DNA of 64,000 nucleotides from assembly GCA_032622095.1 (NCBI GenBank), contig CP136062.1, forward strand, positions 132,325,282 to 132,389,281, in the 5' to 3' direction. The notes below the pieces were generated by a model that worked only from the letters and a program-made list of their open reading frames with translations, ran no database searches and had not been told where the DNA came from. This DNA is from Siphonodentalium dalli (lineage: Eukaryota > Mollusca > Scaphopoda > Gadilida > Siphonodentaliidae). The translations under genes and the position numbers were made by a program. Below are positions 1 to 11,497 of this stretch, in pieces (within the stretch, counting starts at the first letter, position 1; each line of letters begins with the position of its first letter).

Positions 1-97
1 GTTGTCACCATGCACAAATCGTTGGGTTTGTTCATTATGTTACTCGGAACACTGCTCCGTAACCATTTCCTGTGGGGCGGGTTGGCTCTTCACGCTA

Positions 98-276
98 CTC
101 CATTTTGAGCCGATGAAATTGTACTGTGCCACATTCAGATTTGATGCACGCTGAAGCGGCCGATGAACGGTATCTATAGACAACAATGCGCGGGTGTGCT
201 CGTTTCGCTACTCGTTCTGTGCCAATGAAATTTGACCGTGCTACATTCAGATTTGATGCACGCTGAAGCGGCCGAT
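98..276. repeat. Tandem duplication, ~70 bp unit, two copies
   Basis: Two near-identical blocks (about 98-165 and 209-276) share the stretch CATTCAGATTTGATGCACGC and end in GCGGCCGATG. They are offset by 111 bp. No coding signal is seen. Confidence 0.8.
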
Positions 277-580
277 GTCGGTGAATCGAAAACTAAAGTT
301 ATCCGCTCTCGGCCAATCAGAATGCTTGTTTTTAGAGACAAATACTCAATTGAATTACAATAATATATAAATAAAACAAACTAGAGTCCTACAGTTCTAA
401 AAGTGTTATGAACAATTATTTTGTTCTCATAGACTGATACAGAGCTCTCAAGTTTTAAAAAATTTGAAAACCAAAGTTGTCTTCCAATGCAACCAACAGA
501 ATTCCAACAAATCTACTAAACACAATCACATTATTAACCTCCAATAGTATTAAACAATAAAACCAGATTATGCCTTTAAC
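277..580. other. AT-rich non-coding stretch
   Basis: No coding frame, RNA gene or repeat boundary is recognisable between the tandem duplication and the MITE that starts at 585. Confidence 0.6.
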
Positions 581-1171
581 TTAAAGGGGTACTGTACGCC
601 AAATGTTGTTGTTGGTTTCTATAGTCTCCGAGTCGGAGAATAAGGTAACAATTTTTCCATTATTTGAAAGTCTGTTGAGTACGAAGTCATGTTACGTATG
701 ACAAATTTACCGGAATGCAAAAATACAAATTGTCATTGTCGAGTAATTTTTGTAAAGTTTTCAACCAAATGAATCAAATAAAAGTTATATTATATGCATA
801 CTAGTCCCATATAATCATTTTAGTTATTGTATCGTCGCTAGTCAGTGAGTGGCTTGAGTGTTCTCCCCGTATCATCATAATATTTTAAGCGATCGTGTGT
901 GCGATCGGTTTAACCATCCAGTATCCCTCAATTACTGTTTTTGATTACGGTAATTCGTAATTTAATTGACGCCATTTTATGGCTCCAGTCATAAATTCAA
1001 TTTATATCAAATTATTAACTTTTAAATTATTAAATTTTAAGATAGCCTATTAACCTGAGCGTTTACAGAATACATCTTCGACTCAAATTAATTATGTTTC
1101 TATATATTATCGATATTAGATCGTTGTTGTCACCGGAAATTTAATGAAAATGGCGTACAGTACCCCTTTAA
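581..1171. mobile_element. TTAA-flanked MITE (piggyBac-like), 583 bp
   Basis: The element runs 585-1167. Its ends are perfect 17 bp inverted repeats, AGGGGTACTGTACGCCA at 585-601 and the complement at 1151-1167, and it is flanked by TTAA at 581-584 and 1168-1171. TTAA duplications are the hallmark of piggyBac-type transposition, so this is probably a non-autonomous piggyBac-like element. It has no coding capacity. The termini do not carry the usual CCC start, so the superfamily rests on the target site. Confidence 0.8.
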
Positions 1172-1237
1172 AGATGAAATTTAAATAACCATGCATATAA
1201 AATATAATAGCATAAACATTCCATCTATGATAACTCT

Positions 1238-1346
1238 GAGGCCTAAAAAAAAAGGCGTTTGTTTCCGCTAACCCGACCGACCCTATTTTAAACCCCCGAC
1301 CCTAAACTTTTTATTGCCATTGCAACAAAACAAAAAATTGGACCCC

Positions 1347-1377
<31 letters not shown>

Positions 1378-1440
1378 ATTTATTTAAAAAAAAAAAAAAA
1401 AAAATTTAATTTAGGTCCCAATTCATATCATAACAAGATG
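1238..1440. repeat. Repeat end starting GGCCTAAA, with A-tracts
   Basis: It starts GGCCTAAA and continues through TTTGTTTCCGCTAAC, then C-rich and long A-runs. The same terminus occurs inverted at about 8380-8446 and again at 14430-14565, so it is a dispersed family. It may also be the outermost part of the foldback structure that follows. Confidence 0.55.
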
Positions 1441-2177
1441 CAAAACATTTATATATATTGTCATAAGAAATTTAAGTTTACAAAAAGATTTCAGTTTAAC
1501 AGTTGGAATCATACTGTAAAGTATGTTTGGCTTTATCTAGCTTTCATCTGTGAAAACTTCAAATAGTTTCAGTTCAGGTTTGTTATGATTCAGCCTTCAG
1601 ACTTCAGTATTTCAATCAAATACAGTACAGGAACATTAACAATTTGATCGAATCAACCTGGTTATCAGGTGGGATCTCATAATACCAAATGAAAAATTAA
1701 CATAGAGAGTAGTACTATAAATAGTAATTACTATAAACTTAATAGACATTGTTTCTGTACTACATGTAGTATAGTATGTACCGGTATCTGTCTCACTTGA
1801 ATTTTATAAAATAGCCTATTATATGAATTAGAGGGATAATGGCAAGTCTCATTTCAAGCAGGATAAGCATAACCCATGGAACCAAAAGATACCTGATAAT
1901 AACTTATAAGCATTTCCAATCCATACATATATTAAAATTTCCAAAGTTATGCTTGAGAAACTTCATCAAATTGACCTCTCAGTAAAATTCAAAATTCTGA
2001 CTCAAAATGCCCTAGATTAGCTCTAAATGCAATGGATTTTCAAAAAATTTCCAGAGGCCGGACCCCCACCATCATTAGGTGGTCACCCTTCCCAAACCTT
2101 CCTCCACTCAGGCCTTCAGGTTATGCCTTTGGCATATCATTGCCTAAAAACAGGTGTCCACACAAAATACCTACTAG
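1441..2177. other. Non-coding stretch before the foldback arm
   Basis: No convincing coding frame is present. The short open frames near 2030-2250 lie partly inside the foldback arm, and their peptides match nothing I recognise. Confidence 0.5.
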
Positions 2178-3035
2178 TACAGCGGCCAAACGCCAAAAGT
2201 GGTCGGGTACCCCTACCCACGGTAGAACAAGTTAAAATCAACTTTTTTTGAAGGAGAAATATATACTGTAGACGAAAATGATGGTGAAAAATAACGGAAT
2301 TGGTGGTGGCTATTCTCAAATCGACGATGAACGATACCCACCAGTGACTTTTCCCAGAAATTAACGATTTTGGTAAAGTGAGCACTGCGGCTATATCCTA
2401 AGTTATTAGCCAACATTATAGGCGTCAAAATGACTACAGCATACCATATATATACCTGATATGCAAGAAGTGTTGGTTAATTTTGATTTTCGTGCCGTTT
2501 GGAGCCGAAACATTTATTTTTTGTTGAAAAATCGCTCTTTTTCCAACAAATTATATTTTTCGAACATTATCATTCAAACGGATATTGCAATAATATTGAA
2601 ATATTTAGTCCATATGGTGTAGTAGTTATCTGTCAAACATATGAAGAAAGAAGTTAACCAAAATTTTGAACGGTTTGCGAGATATTGGATTTTAGCTACC
2701 CCTCCCCCAAACAGGTTTTTGGTCGAAAAAAATACATATTTTTGATAATGACATTACAAACATTTTCGAATTGATCTGAATGGGACCCAATATGAATCTT
2801 GTACTGAAAGTGTTGTCCAGAGATGCCGTTTAATCGATTACAGATGTATTCAGGCTTTCAGACCCCCAGTTACAACAACAACAATTATTTTATTGATAAC
2901 AGTTAATTTTGCATGCATTAACATCGATATTAAGTACTAAAACCTTTGTTATAAACAATACGTGACCAACTATATAATTCATATGGCTCAGTAGTTATCT
3001 GGACATCACAAGTAGAAAGAATTTGACAGAAATTG
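2178..3035. repeat. Left arm of foldback element
   Basis: It is complementary to 7172-8025. The outer limit is near GTACAGCGGCC (2178) and the inner limit near the stretch read as AAGAATTTGACAGAAATTG. Confidence 0.7.
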
Positions 3036-3384
3036 TCAACGGTTTTCAAGATATTGGAATTAGGTACCGCTCCCCCGGACGCGATTTGGTAGAAAAACTA
3101 CATATTTATGATAACAAGACAGACCTTTCTAAATTATTCTAATGAGCATCTAATCATTATTCGTGTGATGAAAACCTGATCCGTAGACACCGCGAGCCTG
3201 GTTTTAGATTACCTCAGGTTTCCGATTAAACCCCCCAGTTACAACAACAACAACAACACATTATTTTATTTATGACATGTAATTTTATATTTACACATAT
3301 CGATTTGAGCAACTGAAGTATTTGTTCTAAACGACACACAATATAGACTAACATAATCATACAGAACAAAATCATTGTTGCTCC

Positions 3385-5900
3385 CCGCCCTATTAGACGT
3401 CCTGAACACACCACGAACTGAACAAAATATGATCTCAGTATTAAGAATCATGCAATTATAAAGGACAATTACATAAGGAAATATACAATGTTTATGGATG
3501 GGTTTGTTCCCGAAACAGTGTGGCACTTTGCTATATTTTTCAAGAACACTCTACCCAATTTAAAGACTTCAACGCAATAAGAAATTAAGCTATATGATCT
3601 CTAATTCTCTATATTAACCGAGAGTGTGACGGGAATGTAGTTCTATCAGAGAATTTGTATGGATGGGTTGTGCATGTGTCGCTTTACACAAAGTGGCTGA
3701 TAAATAAGAAAGACGAATTTGCTGTTTTAGGCCCCCCTACACAATTGAAGTGTTAAAGTTGAACAACTCACGAACTGAAATGATTGCTGTAAATATTAAC
3801 TGAGGATGTGGGCAAAAATAGTAATATTGGGGCGCATACATGGTGTTGATGGATGGGTTGGTTGGGTCCCGAAAACCTTTAGCACTTTACTAAAATCGGA
3901 TGGCAAACTCCAAAGGCGACTATTTTTTGTTTTGTGGGACCCCTTTATATGCCCATTTAAACTCTTGAACAAACCATGCGCCGAATATTCTTGCTTTTAT
4001 TATTAAATCACAGTGTGAACGAAAGGTAGTGCTATCAGGGAATATACATGTTATATGGGTAGTTTGGTTCCCAGAATCCTAGGGCGGCTGGCAAAAACCA
4101 AAGCTGAATATTTTCTTTGAGCATCCTACCCCATTTAAAGTCTTAAACACACTAATGGATGGACATGTTCTCAATATGTCCAATATTAACAGGGGTGTGG
4201 ACAAATGGTATGTAATTCAGGAAATATACCTCTTGATTGCACCATGGGTGGGTTGGCTGGCTTCCCAATGTCTGGGGCACTTTACAAAAAGTGGCTAGCA
4301 AAGAGAAGGTGAAATCTCACTGTTTCGGGAACCCATAACCCTTCTAAGCTCTTTAGCACACACTGAACCGAATCTATATGCTATCATGTATTATTTACAA
4401 TTTGTATGGGTGGTTTTGTTCTCGAAATCCTGGAACACTTTACAAAAGGCGGCTGGCAAATACGAAATGTAATGTGTTAGGCCACACTACCTCATTTGCC
4501 GTCTTGGGACACACAATGAACCGAAAGGATGTGCTCCCATTATTAACTGCGTGTGTAGAGAAATGGACGCTATATAAAGAGTATAGTCTTGAATGTCTGG
4601 GTCACTTTACAAAAAGTTGTTGATGAAAGAGAAAGGCGAATACTCACTGTTTTGGGGGGACCCCATTAACCCATTTAATATCTTGATCAGAGCATGAACT
4701 GAAGTTATATTCTCTCACTTAGCTGAGTGTGTGATCGAAAGGTATTGCTGTCATGGAATTATTAATTGATATATGGGTGATTTGGTTCCCTCGAAATCCT
4801 GGAACACTTTACAAAAAGCGGCTGGCAAACAAGAAGGCGAATTTTCTATGTCTAGAGGACCCCACTATCCAACTTGAAGTCTTAACAAAATGATATGCTC
4901 TCAATGTTAACTGAAGTTGTGGACAAATGGGATTATTATCTGGCAATACGAATCTGTTATGGATGAGATGGTTCCCGATAGCCTATGGCACTTTACAACA
5001 AATGGTCAGCAAATGAAAGGGCTAAATTTTACACTCAGGGGACTCCATCCCTATCTGAAGTCTTGAACACAACACTAGCTCAAGGAATAAGCTATCCATA
5101 TTACCCGAGATTGTGGCCAAATGGCAATGGTTTCGCGAGCCCGCCGTTCGCGAGAACACCGTGACACCTTACACAAAGCAGATGGCAAACGATGAAGGCG
5201 AATTTTAAGGGACCCCTACCCCATGTAAACAATTGAACCTACCACGAACTGAATGGATGTGCCCTCGTGGTCAAACGACGATATGGACAAATGGCTATTC
5301 TATAAAGAAATACACAATTGTTATAGATGGGTTAATACCCGACAGTCAGGGACACTTTACAAAAAGCGACTGAAAAATAAATAATGCGATTTTTCAATGT
5401 TTGTATTACCCCCTTCCCAATTTGAAGACTAGAACACACCACGGATTGGAACGATATCATCATTGACTTCGTGTATGGACAATGGCGAGTTAATTGTACA
5501 AGGACGTAAACAATGTAAATAGATGGATTTGGGTTCTGAAAGAATGAGCACTTAACGAAAAGTGACTGGAAAATATGAAAGGCAAAATTTCGAGGACCCC
5601 AACTTTATTTGAAGTCTTGGAAGACACCACATGGTGAAATGATATGACCCCAATATTAATTGAGGGCTTGACCAAAGGTTAGTTTTTATCAGAATATACA
5701 TATGTGTTGGTTCCCGAAAGTCTGCATCATGTGGCACTCCACAACAAACGGCTGGCAAATGTTCACTATTGTAGGTACCCCTACCCTGTTTGAGGTCTTG
5801 AACACATCATGTACTGAAGGGATTATGAATTCATTATCAACATATATTGTGGCCGAAACTATGCGATATATAAGTATGTGGTAGTTCTATCCGGAGGTAA
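3385..5900. repeat. Diverged ~187 bp tandem array, about 13 units
   Basis: A monomer recurs containing, in order, 'GTCTTGAACACACCACGAACTGAA', 'TATTAACTGAG-GTGTGGACAAATGG', 'ATGGATGGGTTGGTTCCCGAAA', 'GGCACTTTACAAAAAG-GGCTGGCAAA' and 'GGGGACCCC-ACCCCATTT' (motifs quoted with gaps). The 'GTCTTGAACACA' box falls near 3395, 3565, 3755, 3963, 4140, 4345, 4495, 4680, 4878, 5058, 5230, 5418, 5615 and 5795. Unit length varies from 150 to 220 bp and identity is low, so the array is old. The short open frames inside it are by-products. Confidence 0.75.
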
Positions 5901-6569
5901 ACAATTTATCTGGGAGGGAGATTGTATTGGGAAAATTAGGATGTAATCCAGTTGGAACTGATTGGATACAATGATATACACATAGTTTCGTTAGAGCTGA
6001 TTGGACGCAATGCTACACATATAATGTTGTTTTCGTCATTGATACGCCCGTTGCCGTGAGATTGCAGACGATCTGGAGGTGGTAAATTTCGCGCTCAGCA
6101 GGGTTTCAATACTTTTCACGAAGTTTTAACAATGGCAGCATTATGGAAATCGCTTTGTTTTCGAGATAAATGTCTGAACCCCGTCAACTATTTTAATATT
6201 TTCGCGCTGACTGAGTTGCTGTATATAAAAAGAGTATTTCTGATAACATTACATTCAGTATGGCGCATAGAAGTTCTGTCTTAGGACCACTGTATTCCAA
6301 AAAGTAATGATATGCTTTTTCTATTTGCCACAATGACAGGGAGGGGACGTTTGAATGTGATTACTCAATTGGCCATAGTTCAAACTACTGCATTTTAATC
6401 TTAAACGAGAATGGAGTACTTGTGCATCTATACGTCGGACATGCTGGGTTCTCCAGCTGTCCAATTATTGTAATCTCTGTATACCATTATTTGTTGTTTT
6501 TTTTAGAATAAACTATTGATTGGTTGATTGATATGCGACACTTATTGTATGTAATAGCAAATAAAATGC

Positions 6570-7170
6570 GTTGTTGTTATAATTTGGGGTGTGGAAGCCT
6601 GAACACGTCTTTAATCACTTAAGCAATGTCCCGGGGCTCAATTTTCAGCAAAAAAATTATGTTGGGTCCAAGTATGATCAATTGGGAAGTTTGGTAAAGT
6701 TCTGAACAAAAATATGTAATATTTCGACCAAAAACGTGTTTGGGGAGATGTAGCTAAAATCCATTATTTCGCAAATTGTTCTAAATTTCTGTTAACTTCT
6801 TTCTGCATATGCTTTGAAAATAACTGCATCACCATAAGAATTAAATATTTGCGCATTATAACAATATCCATTTGAATGAAAATGTTCGAAAAATAATATT
6901 TTTGTGAAAAAGTGCGATTTTTCAGCAAAAAATAAATATTTTGGCTCCAAATGGCAGGAAAATCTAAATTAACCAACATTTTTTTTCATATCAGGTAGAA
7001 GTATGGTATGATGTATTAATTTTAACCCCAACAATATGGGCAAATAGGCTAGGACATAGCCACAGGGCTCGCTTTACCAAAATCGTTAATTTCTGGAAAA
7101 AGTCACTGGAGGGTATCGCTCATCGTCGATTTGACAATAGCCACCACCTATTCCGTTATTTTTCAATTTC
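6570..7170. repeat. Diverged extra copy of the right-arm unit
   Basis: It has the same orientation and order of landmarks as 7310-7915 (the GTTGTTGTTATAA start, the GTTTGGGGAGATGTAGC box, GGCTCCAAATGGCAGG and the CACCACCTATTCCGTTATTT end), but is clearly more diverged. It shows that the arm grew by duplication. Confidence 0.75.
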
Positions 7171-7171
7171 T

Positions 7172-8025
7172 GTCAAATTCTTTCTACTTGTGTTGTCCAG
7201 ATAACTACTGAGCCATATGTTATATAGTTGGTCACGTTGTTTATAACAAAGGTTTTAGTACTTAACATCGATGTTAATGCATGCAAAATTAACTGTTATC
7301 AATAAAATAATTGTTGTTGTTGTAACTGGGGGTCTGAAAGTCTGAACACATCTGTAATCGATTAAACGGCATCTCTGGACAACACCTTCAGTACAATATT
7401 AATATTGGGTCCCATTCAGATCAATTCAAAAATGTTTGTAATGACATTATCAAAAATATGTATTTTTTTCGACCAAAAACCTGTTTGGGGGAGGGGTAGC
7501 TAAAATCCAATATCTCGCAAATCGTTCAAAATTGTTGTTAACTTCTTTCTTTATATGCTTGTTAGATAACTACTACACTATATGACCTAAATATTTCAAT
7601 ATTATTGCAATATACGTTTGAATGATAATGTTCGAAAAATATAAAAAAAATTAAAAAGAGCGATTTTTCAACAAAAAATAAATGTTTCGGCTCCAAATGG
7701 CACGAAAATCCAAATTAACCAACACTTCTTGCATATCAGGTACAAATATGGTATGCTGTAGTCATTTTAACACCAACAATGTGGGCAAATAACTTAGGAC
7801 GTAGCCGCAGGGCTCACTTTACCAAAATCATTAATTTCTGGGAAAAGTCACTGGTGGGTATCGTTCATCGTCAATTTGAGAATAGCCACCACCAATTCCG
7901 TTATTTTTCACTATCATTTTCGTAAAGAGTATATATTTCTCCTTTAAAAAAAGGTAGTTTTAACTTGTTCTACCGTGGGTAGGGGTATCTCGAAAACTAG
8001 AGCTCTTTTTCGATTTGGCCGCTGC
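7172..8025. repeat. Right arm of foldback element
   Basis: It is the reverse complement of 2178-3035. The interval from 8026 to about 8330 shows no gene or recognisable repeat. Confidence 0.7.
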
Positions 8026-8329
8026 ACTATACATGTAGATCCTTCACTGAATGCGGAGGAGAAGGTGGGGTTGTGAAGCCATCATTAAGATATCGGTACA
8101 AGACGGTCACTCCAATATGTGACAGTGCAGTGGTGCTGGACTGACTCCAGTTGTCGCCAGACCATATGGGAAATATTAGGATTATCAAAGACTATATTAG
8201 TATATAGACTAGTATATATGTAAATATTGAAGCATATGCAAGATTGAATTGGAGTTTCTAGTTCCTCTATCATTTGGGTTAACCTAAGACGTGCATAGTT
8301 TGGGTTATTGACAAGTATTATACAGTTAT

Positions 8330-8446
8330 TTTTAAAGATACTGAAAAAAAAAAAGTTAACAAAAAAAAAAAGTTAAGCCTACCTACCTACCCTAATTTTT
8401 TTCAGCTCGTTAGCGGAAACAAATGTATTTTTTGTTTAGGCCATAT
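8330..8446. repeat. Inverted GGCCTAAA repeat end
   Basis: A-rich sequence, then CCTACCTACCTACCCTAA, a T-run, GCGGAAACAAA and the terminal TTTAGGCC. It mirrors 1238-1440 and matches 14430-14565 in orientation. Confidence 0.55.
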
Positions 8447-8619
8447 GGCCAAAGCATCTGGTAGCAGTTAATTAAACTCAATGCAAGAGAGAGTCAGTGT
8501 AACTGGATACTATCGCTGTTGGTCTATGTGAGAAGACAACTTCATGGCTTTGTAAACCTGATTTATGAGATTCTACCTGGACAATGCAACCTGTATCTTT
8601 GATATATTTTAGAGATGAA

Positions 8620-10452
8620 TAAAATAATCAAAGGGCCATAACACCATTAAAAAATATCAGATCAAACTCATATTCAAACTCGATCTGTATTTAGAGTTGA
8701 GAAACTCACATACAAAATTTGCTTCCTATCAGTTGAAAAATGGTTGATTTATAGAAGTATGTCAAAGGGCCATAACTCCATTAAATGAAAGTGTCAATGA
8801 CACTGTAGCTCAACTTCGAAAGGGAATAATTTCATGTGTTACAGTCAATGGAGTGATTAGGAATGTGGAAAGTTGAAAGGCCTAGTTATGCAGAGTAAAA
8901 TCCAAGATGGTTGCTGGCGGCCATGTTTTTTGGCCGAATGACCCCAAAAGGACTCGTTCCCATCTATATGTCATTGTTAACATCCATGACAAATTTCATG
9001 ATGATCCGACAAAAGATACGACCTGAAAGGATTTAGTCATGTAAAGAGTAAAATACTGCTGCCGGCCATGTTTTTTGGGCGAATGACCTCAAAATGACCC
9101 GTTTCCCATCTACATGTCATTGTTAACATCCATGACAAATCTCATTATGATCAGACCAAAGATACGACTTGTAGCCTGTGCCAAAGAATTTAGTCATGCA
9201 AAGAGTAAAATCCAAGATGGCTGCTGGCGGCCATGTTTTTTGGCCGAACGACCCCAAAATAACTCGTTCCCATCTACATGTCAATGTTAACATTCATGAC
9301 AAATTTCATAAAGATCAGACCAAAGGTACGACCTGTAGCCCGCACCAAAGGATTTAGTCATGCAAAGAGTAAAATCCAATATGGCTGCTGGCGGCCATGT
9401 TTTTTTGGCCGAACGACCCCAAAATAACTCGTTCACATCTACATCTCAATATTAACATCCATGACAAATTTCATGATGATCAGACGAACAGTACGACCTG
9501 TAGACCGCGCCAATGGATTTAATTTTGAAATCCAAGATGGCCACCAGCGGCCATGTTTTTTGGCCGAATGACCCTAAAATGACTCGTTCCCATCTACATG
9601 TCAATGTCAACAGCCATGACAAATCTCATAATGATCTGACCAAAGGTACGACCTGTAGCCTGTGCCAAAGGATTTTGTCATGCAAAGAGTAAAATCCAAG
9701 ATGGCTGCTGGTGGCCATGTTTTTTGGCCAAACGACCCCAAAATGACTCGTTCCCATCTACATGTCAATATTAACATCCATGACAAATTTCGTGATGATC
9801 AAACGAAAAGTACGACCTGTAGACCGCGCCAATGGATTTAGTCATGCAAAGAGTAAAATCCAAGATGGCTGCTGGCGGCCATGCTTTTTGGCAAAACGAC
9901 CCCAAAATGACTCGTTCCCATCTACATGTCAATATTAACATCCATGAAAAATTTCATGATGATCAGACGAACAGTACGACCTGTAGACCGCGCCAATGGA
10001 TTTAATTTTGAAATCCAAGATGGCCACCAGCGGCCATGTTTTTTGACCGAATGACCCCAAAATGACTCGTTCCCATCTACATGTCAATGTCAACATTCAT
10101 GACAAATTTCATAAAGATCAGACCAAAGGTACAACCTGTAGCCCGCGCCAAAGGAAATTGTTGACGCACACACAGACACACGGACGACGGACGCCAACCC
10201 ATGGCAATAGCTCAAACTTACAAAGTAAGTTGAGCTAAAAAGATCGGATAAAACCCATATTCGAACTCGATATGTATTTGGTGCTGAGAAATTCATATAC
10301 AAAATTTGGTTCCGATCAGATATAAAATGTTCGAGTTATCGCACCATGTGTAAAGTGCCTACAGACGGACGGACGGACAGACTAACGACGAGTGGTCAAT
10401 TGGGACAACGACACTATGTTTACCATACTATGGTATGGGTAAACATAAAAAT
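8620..10452. mobile_element. Molluscan-type composite repeat with eight ~160 bp core units
   Basis: The left part has two 'AAGGGCCATAACNCCATTA' boxes. The core repeats a ~160 bp unit eight times, with the hairpin-forming CAAGATGGCTGCTGGCGGCC and following CCATGTTTTTTGG near 8924, 9065, 9230, 9395, 9550, 9713, 9877 and 10035. The right part has the ACGGACGGACGGACAGAC tract and ends with a palindromic ACCATACTATGGTATGGGT. A second, shorter copy lies at 50160-50430 and a lone core unit at about 20845-20940. Tandem ~160 bp cores between unique ends recall bivalve pearl/Helitron-related elements, but that is an analogy only. Confidence 0.7.
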
Positions 10453-10529
10453 GCATCGTCCCGTGGACAGTGTTGTCTATCCCTAAGAGGTATAGCTTAA
10501 ACATGCTACAGTGAAGGTTTTAAAAGAAA

Positions 10530-10952
10530 ATGCACCAATTTCACCTTTCTAATGCAACGAAGACGACGAAACGGATCAAACGGTGCAAATTCGGGTGCTT
10601 GTATCCCAATTCAAAAACATCGGATTTTGACTTTGTTGACGATTCGTTGAACGTATTCGAAGTAGCTTCAACATTCGGAAGGTATTTTTGCATTGAAGCC
10701 ACTAAAATGGACACTGGGCCTGCTAGAAGTAGAAGTACAAACATTCTATCTAATAATGTGCCTGACAGTGCCAAGTCTGTGAGTGTGAAAAATGCATTTG
10801 AAATGCTAATGGAACGGGATGTGGTTGCAGTGCCAACATTTGGCGGCAAAACAAAACAAGATGACTTATCTCAAGACTTTACTTCTTATATCGACACACA
10901 GAACCTAGGATTCCAAAAGGACACTGTGAACCAAATGGGCCGAAGTTTATAA
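10530..10952 (+). CDS. N-terminal segment of the DDE-like gene
   Basis: An open frame of 140 codons. The segment starts MHQFHLS, has the CKFGCLYP cysteine motif and an aspartate-rich patch. The natural continuation lies in another frame from about 10922 (EPNGPKFINTVRNALWYLDP), so a frameshift near 10910-10930 cuts the last residues off from the protein. The start codon is the first in-frame ATG and may not be the original one. Confidence 0.5.
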   Translation: MHQFHLSNATKTTKRIKRCKFGCLYPNSKTSDFDFVDDSLNVFEVASTFGRYFCIEATKMDTGPARSRSTNILSNNVPDSAKSVSVKNAFEMLMERDVVAVPTFGGKTKQDDLSQDFTSYIDTQNLGFQKDTVNQMGRSL

Positions 10953-11244
10953 ACACTGTTCGTAATGCGCTATGGTATCTGGATCCTCATGTCAAAAAAA
11001 TGGAAGAAAGATCATGCCATGTGCCGAAAGCTTTCAATAAATTTCTTGGATATAATGACCCTCGAAAAACGAAACATGGTATACCACCAGTCACCCAAGT
11101 TAACATGCTGGAACACTCAGATCAGCTGGCCAGTCTACTGGAATTGCCGTTTATCAAGGCGTCGAAATGGGAAGAAGTTAAAACTGCTGTATCAGATTGG
11201 GCGGACATGATGCACAAGTATGCATGCTATCTCCAGGATAAAAG
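10922..11244 (+). CDS. Second segment of the DDE-like gene, up to the intron donor
   Basis: It reads through ALWYLDPHVKKMEERSC, FLGYNDPRKTKHGIPPV and SDWADMMHKYACYLQDKR. It ends at AAAAG|GTATAT, a good splice donor, and the split AGG codon is restored exactly by the acceptor at 11497/11498. No start codon of its own is expected. Confidence 0.55.
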
Positions 11245-11497
11245 GTATATATTGCTATTGATCTTGTTTTATTGAAGATAGTTTACATTTTTGTTTTCCC
11301 CTAATACGATCATTGGAAATATAGATGGCTGGCCAACACTTGGGTTTAATACTATGTTTCCCCCTAATGCGATCTTTAGAATTAATAATAGATGCAAAAT
11401 AGCTATAATTTTTTTGGTCAGATCCATGTCTATCAATGTTGTCATTTCAAGTGCATTGGTACTAGTGTTAACCTATTTCTACATTATTCTTTTCCAG
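11245..11497 (+). other. Retained intron, 253 bp
   Basis: It begins GTATAT and ends in a pyrimidine-rich tract with TTTTCCAG. Removing it joins ...LQDKR to KSTLDNQ... in frame (phase 2), which is strong evidence of a real intron. It is AT-rich and has stops in the continuing frame. Confidence 0.7.

Larger units (their letters stand above)
2178..8025. mobile_element. Foldback element: long inverted arms around a tandem array
   Basis: The left arm (about 2178-3035) is the reverse complement of the right arm (about 7172-8025), with high identity across ~850 bp. Shared landmarks are the GTTACAACAACAACA stretch, CTCCCCCAAACAGG, GGCTCCAAATGGCACG and the block around CTACCCACGGTAGAACAAG. Each arm is followed inward by a more diverged copy of the same unit (about 3035-3400 and 6570-7170). 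The middle holds a ~187 bp tandem array. There is no transposase. This is the architecture of foldback/Galileo-type elements. Target duplications were not found. If the GGCCTAAA ends at 1238 and 8446 belong to it, the element spans 7.2 kb. Confidence 0.75.

Noticed and set aside
3385-5900. CRISPR-like regular repeat array
   Set aside because: Units are ~187 bp, diverged along their whole length and without conserved short repeats and unique spacers; the setting is eukaryotic.
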